Positions 57,801 through 64,000 of a DNA stretch of 64,000 nt are shown here, piece by piece. A program made the translations under genes and the position numbers. A model generated the notes under the pieces. That model was not told where the DNA came from, did not search any database, and saw nothing but the letters and a program-made list of their open reading frames with translations. Position 1 is the first letter of the stretch; every line of letters starts with the position of its first letter. Source of the stretch: Macrosoma leucophasiata (lineage: Eukaryota > Arthropoda > Insecta > Lepidoptera > Hedylidae); assembly GCA_036365455.1 (NCBI GenBank), contig JAWQUS010000016.1:18561001-18625000 (forward strand). Direction: 5' to 3'.

Positions 57801-58877
57801 TCCTGAGGCTTTAGAACTAGACCCGGGGGCCGTCCGCCTATCGATATTGCTGTCGTCATTGCTGTCAAATTTTCATGTCGATTCGTATACCTACTGCTTT
57901 TAAAGGAGTTCCGTTCTTGTGCTTTCGTGGGTGATGAACATCCGATAACGGTAGATTGTTGAAACTACCGTTTTTTTATGTCTGAAGGTTGACAGACAAG
58001 CAAACTGAGGCACCTGATGGAAAGTGGTCACCGTCGCCTATGAACATTTGCAACACCAGGGATGCTGGCAACGTGCTGCCTGCCCTGGAGGACTCTTTTG
58101 ACGCCATTTTTGAAGAACCCCATATTGTAGCACCTAGGGAATACCTCAGAGGGAAGTTGGTTCCACAATTTGCACGTTCTGGGCAGGAACGAACGTGAAA
58201 ACCGCACCGTTGAGCACTGCCAGGTGTCCATTCGGTGAGGGTGGAACTTCTCTCTTCGGCGGGTAGTACGGTGTAGGAAAAGATACGGTGGCACCATGTC
58301 AAACACTTAGCAGAGCACTCACCATTGTAGAGACGGTACAACACGCATAGACTGGGAGTCTATGCGTTTTGTTGTATGGTGATAGTACCTAGGGTAGAAA
58401 ATGATAATGTTTTTTTATATCATGCTTTTATTAGATTCACTTGTTACTAAGTCGAATGTAGCTTTGTCGTATCGATTAGGATCCATGTTTCTCTTCGTTA
58501 CGTAACTGTCAATAAACCTTACGTGAACAGGTGCCAGAGCTGGACATGCCCGTGGACTTGCCGGACTTGCCCGGCGTGGCCGGGGACGTGCAATACCTGA
58601 CCACCACTGACGGGTCTATCGCGCCGTCCGTCGTGACGTCCCCCATGGCGGCGGGTCCGTCGGCCGACGAGCTGGCGGATCTGCCCGATCTGCCGGATCT
58701 GTCGGATCTGGCGGACCAGTCGCCGGTGGTGCCGGACGTGCCGGAGATGCCGGAGGCGCCGCCGGTGCGCGCTCCTTCGCCCCCGCCTCCTCCGACGGTG
58801 CCTCCGCCGCCTCCTCCGATGGTGCCCCCGCCGCCACCGCCGCCCCCGCCGCCGGCGCCCATGCCCGTTCACAAACG
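48470..58877 (+). CDS. Washc1: WASH complex subunit 1, first three coding exons
   Basis: Exons 48470-48844, 49585-49878 and 58531-58877 encode 338 residues of WASHC1, the WASP-family nucleation factor that drives Arp2/3 actin patches on endosomes. The N-terminal WASH homology domain reads YKINLIPSDLSMEETVLQIA, IFDLDAYRYEPQKVTLSGKA, then EKLHFFHVKV and LLIFNTDESPYLG. Exon 3 begins VPELDMPVDLPDLPGVAGDV and runs into a polyproline segment. The C-terminal WH2/central/acidic region that activates Arp2/3 is not found before 64000. Introns are phase 0, phase 0 and phase 2. Confidence 0.95.
49140..49440. mobile_element. SINE/Helitron-like repeat in WASHC1 intron 1
   Basis: CTAGCTGACCCGGCAAACTT, GTGTCAAAGGTTTGATAGAT, then CCTTCCCTGGACTTCCAAAA and a TTTTATATATACAGATATAG end. 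Matches 34610-34700 (inverted) at one end and 52775-52850 and 53035-53170 at the other. Confidence 0.65.
49585..49878 (+). CDS. Washc1: WASHC1 exon 2
   Basis: Acceptor TTTTGTTTTATAG, donor GGAATG|GTAAGT; 98 codons. Reads EKLHFFHVKVAEPKNAKPKN, then MATVGDLLIFNTDESPYLGT and EYMYAPGMGM, aligning with human EKLRFFNVDV and LLLFNTSENPY. Confidence 0.96.
49918..50520 (-). mobile_element. Internally deleted, frameshifted mariner
   Basis: Minus strand: N-terminal HTH part NEEIRYILKIYYKKGKNATQ ... RPITDKMDAIYEKVEQDRHT and VAEELRIDHKTVLAHLKKAG, a frameshift, then RVLICDSLLRRNE and FLKKLITGDEKWITYDKNVR. The first catalytic Asp (GDEKW) is present, but the rest of the DDD domain is missing and the sequence stops soon after. 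Non-functional. It sits just 5' of the LINE at 50557. Confidence 0.9.
50557..52344 (+). mobile_element. CR1/Jockey-type LINE with intact reverse transcriptase frame
   Basis: A 595-codon frame: SRKDSLGSINQVNAYFANVG, IGNDGISTYLIKSTRQILIP, IVHPIYKSGDRHSVTNYRPN, NQFGFRTSKSTEDAVLSV, GIFLDLSKAFDTVSVPILL, GVPQGSVLGPTLFLIYINEL, then ISYADDTVLLVHGKSW and a C-terminus with KYLGVYIDKSLSWKLHI and ILHTVLKKH. The YADD box is intact and no stop interrupts it, so insertion may be recent. The endonuclease and ORF1 are absent. An AATAAAG and TATATTATATATTA tail at about 52740-52770 may be the 3' end. Sense to WASHC1, in its second intron. Confidence 0.92.
52775..53170. repeat. Two repeat ends, GACTAACG(G/A)ACAGCAATTG
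   Basis: GCCAAATCGGTCCAGCCGTT, TTTTAGCG(G/A)GACTAACG and a TATATATAGAT end occur at 52775-52850 and again at 53090-53170. Same family as 49140-49440. Confidence 0.7.
53200..54290. other. WASHC1 intron 2, no gene
   Basis: AT-rich. A (GTCA)n-like stretch at about 53520-53560. No exon or clear element. Confidence 0.5.
54300..54905 (+). mobile_element. RTE-type LINE 3' fragment, interrupted by a MITE
   Basis: GGCCTTATAAGAAGGCCCAT ... CGAGAACGAATCAGAAATGA ... GACCGATAACCTGGTGAAGG ... then ACCGTTAGTGGTGGCAATCT and GATGATGATGGTGATGATA follow the 3' end of the element at 41690-43180 collinearly. A 243-bp MITE splits it at 54568. Confidence 0.88.
54568..54810. mobile_element. MITE, family M2, nested in LINE fragment
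   Basis: Inverted ends GGTGCGTCCGTCTATAGATA and the complement of TGTCGATAGGCGGACGGCCT. CCAGG flanks both sides (54563-54567 and 54811-54815) and occurs once in the uninterrupted LINE (AGCCCAGGACCG at 41690-43180, reading minus). Left-half relative at 57830-57965. Confidence 0.9.
54935..55118 (-). mobile_element. tRNA-headed SINE
   Basis: On the minus strand the 5' head is GGCTACCCGGTTAGTCCAGC ... GGGTCGCGGGTTCGATCCCC, with A and B boxes. It runs into a tail of ATTTGTATGGCCTTCAGATA and GGTGCCGTTGTACAC-type text (given as complement), which also occurs alone at 16401-16490. Head plus tail makes it a SINE, not a tRNA gene. Confidence 0.8.
55670..55760 (+). repeat. tRNA-like SINE fragment
   Basis: TTTCGAGGTCGCAGGTTCGA then ATCCTGCCCGAAGTCAAATT resembles the B-box part and following AAATTTTTCTTTCCGTTTTT of the 34420-34700 SINE. 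Confidence 0.65.
55840..55930 (+). repeat. Repeat family with TTGGCATGCGG
   Basis: GGGGTATATGCCGTAATCGC, CACGGTTGGCATGCGG and TATCGCGGGACGCTGCTGC. Same family as 11050-11130 and 63760-63875. Confidence 0.65.
56517..56682. mobile_element. 166-bp MITE
   Basis: Ends AGTAACACACGTCCAGATTT and the complement of AATCCGGTCGTGTGTTACT. Internal GATCGGACCGCCGAGTC and ATGCGGTCGGCTCGCG arms are also inverted. Target duplication not settled. Confidence 0.8.
56690..57820. other. WASHC1 intron 2, no gene
   Basis: AT-rich, no exon. Nothing beyond short inverted words. Confidence 0.5.
57830..57965 (+). repeat. Half of an M2 MITE
   Basis: GCCGTCCGCCTATCGATATT, GCTGTCAAATTTTCATGTCG and AACGGTAGATTGTT parallel the left half of the MITE at 54568. 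No right end found. Confidence 0.75.
57980..58345 (-). pseudogene. LINE ORF2 C-terminal remnant
   Basis: Minus-strand frames give LYRLYNGECSAKCLTWCHRI, FHPHRMDTWQ, then SRSFLPRTCKLWNQLPSEVF and NMGFFKNGVKRVL. The FLPRT..LWN.LP..VFP pattern is the C-terminus of Jockey/R1-like ORF2. Frames are shifted, so this is dead. Ends 190 bp before WASHC1 exon 3. Confidence 0.8.
58531..58877 (+). CDS. Washc1: WASHC1 exon 3 (acidic-proline region)
   Basis: Acceptor CGTGAACAG, donor AACG|GTGAGT. Reads VPELDMPVDLPDLPGVAGDV then a repetitive DLPDLPDLSDLADQSP and long proline runs (PPPPPTVPPPPPP, MVPPPPPPPPPPAP). Very GC-rich against its intron, so both complementary strands show long false open frames. Leaves two bases for the next exon. 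Confidence 0.96.
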
Positions 58878-59114
58878 GTGAGTAGTCTTTTTGTTTTGAC
58901 GTGTGTGAAGTGTAAGCTTATATAAAAAGTGGCCCAAAATGGCCCACGACCTTGTCATCTAACTATACCTAGTGACGTCTTCTTGTTCTTCTCCTATGAA
59001 GACCTACCTAAAATTAAGAATACACCTGTGATGTGACGTAACACACCGGTCATTTTTATATTGGTGTTGTTTAGAGTATGTTTATAGACTACAGTATTGG
59101 CTTAGGTACAATTT

Positions 59115-59225
59115 TTTTATGAAACGAATATGGCAAACAAGCATGCAGTTCACATGGTGTTAAGTGATGACTACACTTATCTTGTTATGTCTCTGTGATA
59201 GTTATTACGGGGCTGAACCATCATT
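59115..59225 (+). repeat. Partial family A repeat
   Basis: TTTTTTTATGAAACGAATATGG to GTGATAGTTATTACGGGGCTGA; truncated and internally deleted. Confidence 0.7.
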
Positions 59226-59890
59226 GTGAACTGTACACTTGTTTGGCAATTCATTCAATTAAAAAAAAACTTGATAGAAACGTGGACGTAACTTAAGGAA
59301 TAATAACTTATTTCGCAAAAACTAAATTCTCTTTGTCGTACAAGGAAACGATATTCGCAATAAACATATTCCCAAAATAAGACTAAGATGTTATTAATAT
59401 CGGAACAAAGATACAAGTTACGATTATGGCCGCGCCGCCTACGTTTACATTTTGAGAATGATTTTATACAAATCTCCAGTCACACAATGAGCGCCCACGA
59501 TAATGTATTTTTAAAATCCGATTGGTACGCGTCGGACCTGTGCTTAGAGGATTCCGTACAATAGAAAATTTTCTCATGTTAGGTTTACTTAAAATCCTAC
59601 CATGTTTGTTTTTTTTTTTTCGGAAAAAGATGTAAGAGCTTATTGTTTGCCTATTTCCTTGAATAATTATGATTGAAAATCTCACTTAACTGTCCTTTAA
59701 TTCACACGTAACACGCTTTAGGTACCTATAAAGTTTTCAAATATACCTTCATATATATATATTTTTTATTTATACTCCAAAAGTGAACTCTATATTAAAA
59801 TTAATTTATTTTCGTTATACGTGTATGTTTGGGGAGGTCACTGATTTAAATATTTCTATCAAACAAGTCAATCGGACCAGTAGTTTTAAG

Positions 59891-60599
59891 GCCTGCGCAG
59901 ACGAAGTACTCTCGCCGGGGTACTTTTTTATTCATCAATATACATAGATCTCATATAAACTGTATGCAATAACGCACACAAAAGACTAACACCCATATTC
60001 TAAGACGTTACTCGAAACATTCCTTGACTCACACTCAGCTGAGGACACTTTATGAGGACGCCTCGAAATCCATATTCTTAGTTGTATTTTGACAGTAACT
60101 CCATGTGTACGGATTATCATAAAGATAATTCAGAAAGTCTTGAGAATCTATTTATATATAAAAAATTGGTATTTAATTATATTTCCCGACAGTTTCGACA
60201 CGAAAAACTGTGAAATGTAAATAATCCTCGAAACTTCAAGGTAGGTCGTGAGGTACCTTGGAGTTTGACAGTTGCTCTCTTACCTCAAACGGAGGAGAAT
60301 GTCGAGTTCACGTTATTAGTTACAACTAAGAGTACCAATTCCCTTGAGTAAGGTTGAGTTAAGGTCGAGGTTACGACTTAGAATATGGGTGTTAGTGTGA
60401 GATTCATAGACCGCACTACGACTTTACTTTGAGCAAAGTACGCTTAGAACTGTCAAAACCTATACTGTACTGACAGTTCTAAGCATACTTTGCTCAAAGT
60501 TAATTCGTAGTGCGGTCTGTGAATCTCGCACTAAGAGTAGCCCGAAAAGTCTTAGAGATTTTTGTCCCCTAGGGACAAAAGTCCTTCGTCTGCGCAGGC
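59891..60599. mobile_element. TIR element carrying two nested foldbacks
   Basis: Outer 16-bp ends GCCTGCGCAGACGAAG (59891-59906) and its complement (60584-60599). Inside are a second inverted pair AACACCCATATTCTAAG (59990-60006) and CTTAGAATATGGGTGTT (60377-60393), and directly next to it a palindrome 60390-60536 with arms TTAGTGTGAGATTCATAGAC and CGTAGTGCGGTCTGTGAATC. Best read as MITEs inside a MITE. Confidence 0.85.
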
Positions 60600-60944
60600 A
60601 TTTACAGCGACAAACACACGAATATTCAATAACGGTTAAGTTTTTGTTATATTGAGGCATGACCCTAAAATTGCACGTCGTATTGTGCTTGGACGTTGTA
60701 AAGATCTCAAATGTCGGGGGTGTCTTCAGACATATGTTAATTTCACCATAAAGTTCACACATTAGCGCGATCCTATTTCTTTACCTGTTTTTTTTGTGTG
60801 GTCCCGCCATGTGTTCGTGTTTTTTGTCCGCAAACAGTTTCTGGATCTTTTTGGGGTCTTTACATCACCATTAACTATAAATTTAACCCAGAAGAACGAT
60901 GATGGGTTTGAAAGATGGAATCGGTACCTATTTGATTTAAAAAA

Positions 60945-61000
60945 TACCGGCCAAGTGCGAGTCTGAGTAGCGTTCCTAGGGTTCTGTACAATTAATGAAT
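60945..61000 (+). repeat. Fragment of the 7556 repeat family
   Basis: TACCGGCCAAGTGCGAGTCT then GGGTTCTGTACAATTAAT match the start of the 7556-8109 element. Confidence 0.6.
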
Positions 61001-61044
61001 TTTCTATGTTGTCATTAATACAACTGAACTGAACAGTCTGGCTC

Positions 61045-61490
61045 TTTTTAGGTGATAATCAAGCATGCAGTTCACATGGATGTTAAGTGATGCAGCCTAT
61101 AGATATTTACACAAAAACCTGTGATAGTTATTATGAGGATGAGGTCAAAAGTCTTTGAAATCGCCGTGCATGTAATGAAAGTGGCAAACAAACTTGCAGT
61201 TCACATTGATGTAAAGTGATGACTGCAGCCTATAGACACTTACACAAAGACCAGAGGTCGAAATGCAGATGCGTTACCACTCCTGAGGCTAAAGTGATAT
61301 GCTTCTGTGCTGGAAATGAATATAGAAGAAGCACGACAGGTGTGTCAGCACCGGGATATCTGGCGCTGCACACTCTGCCTACCCCGTGAGGGACTAAGCG
61401 TGAAGATACAATATACATAGTTATTATGGGGCCATACATTAGTACCTAACCGTCACACGATAGTGCTGAACTCTACCATTTATTGTCTTC
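61045..61490 (+). repeat. Two partial family A copies with a LINE 3' end between
   Basis: GCATGCAGTTCACATGGATG (61050) and a second start TGAAAGTGGCAAACAAACTT (61178) belong to family A. At 61318-61415, CACCGGGATATCTGGCGCTG and CCCCGTGAGGGACTAAGCGT match the LINE 3' end of 28640 in opposite orientation. Family A text resumes at 61430. Confidence 0.75.
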
Positions 61491-62334
61491 TCACTCGGCC
61501 GTGAGATTTGAGAATTAAATATAAATACGGCTTCCTTCTTAGAATTCAGTTATTTTATGTAGATTAAATAAGTTTCTTACGTATATTTGTGTATAACAAT
61601 TATTCATACAGCATTCGTGGACGTAGTTAAATTATTATTTTTAATTCTCGGGATTCCATCTCGTTTACTGTATGCAAATTACAGCACTCATATCATTACG
61701 TAACCGATAATAACGAATCATACTTTATCTTTCCTTATCATAATCGCGGGGCATTTAGATTTCAACATTTCGCAGTAAATCAAGTTACTTTGCGAGATAT
61801 TGCGTTTTTAATAGGAAAACTGTAAGACTGCAACCAATTTACTATAAAATAAACATGCCAAACCAGTTCTTGTATAGTACGGACGTTGATCCTAAATCCT
61901 TATCACCTGGATGCATAATTCATATCTGTCTTGTAACGGTGGATTAATGATAGAAAGACAGTAGGTAAGCTATTACTGCTAGCCAAGATGTCGGTTCGGA
62001 TCGCTAGCAAGGGTTTTCTGTAACTCGGTGGTAATAATTTTTAAGCCACTTTACAGTGTATTGCTGTTTTCCTAAAGTTATCTCTACTCTCGCGTTACTT
62101 CATAATAGTAATGTAAGTAAAAATGTTTAAAAACTGTGACTGATTCCGTAAGTAAAAACTAGTACATAATAAATATGAGAACATGATTTTGGCTAGCTTG
62201 CCATTAAAATTTTACCTCAAATATTTTTAATGCACTTTCGAATTCCGGCTTCATTAAGAGAATAAATAAATACGGGACTATACAATATACCGTCTCATAG
62301 GAGAACTTGGGTAGTGCTTAATTACCATTTGGCG

Positions 62335-62725
62335 TCAGTTAGATGGTAATGTTTATTTAGGCCTGAGGGAGAGCAAAAGGTCTGCATTTTGTCCTCTGAT
62401 TTTTGTGTAGATAGTAGTAGTAGATATTTCTGTAACATTGACTCACCATTTTTTTAATGTAATGTAAGTGGCAAACAAGCATGCAGTTCACATTAATGTT
62501 AAGTAATGACTTCAGCCTATAGACATCCACATAAAGACCCAGGTCAAAATGCAGATGCGTGACCACTCCTGAGGCCTAAGGTGTTATACCTCTGTGCCGG
62601 CAATTACAGGGCCGTACCACCTGACCGGAACACGATAGCTGAACACTACCATTTAGCGGCAAGTATATTAGGTAATGCGGTGGTGCCTACGCCCGCGAGC
62701 TCCGTCACTGGAGCTCTACCATCCA
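62335..62725 (+). repeat. Family A repeat, near full length
   Basis: Main copy 62452-62725, from TTTTTTTAATGTAATGTAAG to GGAGCTCTACCATCC. A short related piece precedes it at 62335-62400. Confidence 0.85.
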
Positions 62726-63759
62726 TTTAAACTGCATTGCTGTTTGCCACCTGCATTGCTCGAAAAAGGAATTCATTGATTTACTTAAACTTTAATGCAC
62801 ACATTATAAAAAGAGGTACATAAAGTGGACATAATAATGCTTTTGGCATCATCTACCAATCCACCTTAACTTAAAAAATAAATAAAAAGAACTATGAAAT
62901 AAAAACAATTACCTATCATTTATTTTTTAAATTTTTTATATAGAATGTTAGAATATATCTATCAGATTATCTGTTAGTAAATGAGAAAGTAAATTTATTT
63001 CATGTCACGTAATTTATCTGTGACATCCCAGAATTGACTGCGTTGAATAAACCTAGACCCTTATCCCTTATTCGAAAGATCTCGCTAGTCCGAACGCTTA
63101 CATTTGAATTGACAATGTTGCGTTCAAGAAAGCGGCCGATGTAGCCTCCGCTGCCTTCTAAACACTAGTCCGGTTTTTCGAATCCCGTAAAACTTGTAAG
63201 AGTACGAGCCCAATACAAAATGCATTACACGAATCGTATTGCCACAAAAGGAAAACATAATAGATATGGTTTCTTAGAAAAATGTAAATGTACATCAAAG
63301 CGGATTAGAGTTATGGGTCATTTCACCTTTGCCTCGGCCCGTCAATGGAATATTAAATAGCGTAAACGCTTGTTAAATGCCACAAATGTGTTTTTAAAAT
63401 GGAAGGTTTTGGTTACTTGTTTTGAGTCACATTGTTTTATTTTCGGCGTCCTTTTTACTAATTTATATCTCATCAACATATCAGCCGGAAGATGGATATC
63501 TTATATTTAGATCCCACTGCAGAATCATTTCGTTCATCCAGATATGCTGCAAACCTAATTTTTATGCATATTTATAATATAGAGAATATATATCCACTAG
63601 GTTGCCTCAAAATTTGGCCGCAAGTATTTTTTTTTTTTTTGGGAATTACATTTTTTTACTTAGTTTTTCAGGTAGTTGTTTAGTTACGAGTTGTTTAGGT
63701 TTGCAGCATATCTGGATGAACGAAATGATTCTGCATTCGGATCTTAACCTATCTGGACC

Positions 63760-63875
63760 AAAGCCACCCTATAAGGGGGATATGCCATAACAGCCACGCT
63801 TGGCATGCGGATTGGCGATTGCAGTGAGGGTAGTTTTATCGCAGGACGCTGCTGCCATACTCACCAAGGACGTCC
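63760..63875 (+). repeat. Repeat family with CTTGGCATGCGG
   Basis: GGGGGATATGCCATAACAGC, CACGCTTGGCATGCGGATTG and TTATCGCAGGACGCTGCTGC. Fourth copy in this window. Confidence 0.7.
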
Positions 63876-64000
63876 CTGTTGAATTATCCAATGTAAATAA
63901 AAGTACCTAATTAACTATGTTTATCTTGGCTCTAACTATGTTTCAATGAATGTGATACTGATCCATTGACTTATGGTGCAATAATAAAAAGAACGTCACA

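Larger units (their letters stand above)
58880..64000. other. WASHC1 intron 3 or downstream, repeats only
   Basis: No exon recognised on either strand. Contains family A pieces, a MITE cluster, LINE 3' fragments and AT-rich sequence. The remaining WASHC1 exons are presumed to lie to the right. Confidence 0.55.

Noticed and set aside
58509..58872. Long minus-strand frames (Gly- or Arg-rich) opposite WASHC1 exon 3
   Set aside because: Shadows of the GC-rich polyproline exon on the plus strand, which has splice sites and homology.

Overview
The window looks like nuclear DNA from a moth or butterfly. It is AT-rich and its introns are full of lepidopteran-type repeats: tRNA-derived SINEs, MITEs, RTE-like and CR1/Jockey-like LINE pieces, an R2-type endonuclease remnant and a broken mariner. 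Canonical GT-AG introns break up three of the four host genes. No bacterial operon, rRNA, functional tRNA or CRISPR array is visible.

Layout. From 1178 to 9881 (+) are the last ten exons of a family A DNA polymerase, closest to POLN; its 5' end is off the left edge or unrecognised. From 10752 to 41327 (-) are 25 phase-consistent exons of TMEM94, an ER P-type-ATPase-like membrane protein. Only the last C-terminal exon or exons (about 70-90 residues by comparison with the human protein) are not found. The TMEM94 and polymerase genes converge. From 41328 to 44295 is a divergent intergenic region carrying a truncated RTE-type LINE and an orphan exon-like segment. From 44296 to 48075 (+) is one uninterrupted 1,259-codon frame for the cytokine receptor Domeless. 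From 48470 (+) starts the WASH complex subunit WASHC1, with three exons; its WH2/VCA end is not seen before 64000. Its second intron is 8.65 kb and holds a broken mariner, a nearly complete LINE reverse transcriptase, a nested MITE-in-LINE and SINEs.

The host genes do not form a pathway: DNA repair polymerase, ER membrane transporter-like protein, JAK/STAT receptor, and endosomal actin nucleation factor. The most unusual material is in TMEM94. Two separate exons (exon 9 at 30938-31122 and exon 23 at 12951-13127) are followed by tandem arrays whose unit contains the exon's own 3' end plus its 5' splice site. The first array (114 bp, exactly 38 codons) stays in frame through six candidate donor sites and could give a ladder of protein isoforms. 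The second (58 bp) is not a multiple of three. Other points of interest are the POLN-like polymerase, whose active-site motifs are partly eroded although the metal-binding residues and splice sites are intact; a polymerase exon whose splice acceptor lies inside a MITE terminal repeat; a roughly 10-bp-periodic GC-rich repeat at two places; and several MITEs with clear target-site duplications.
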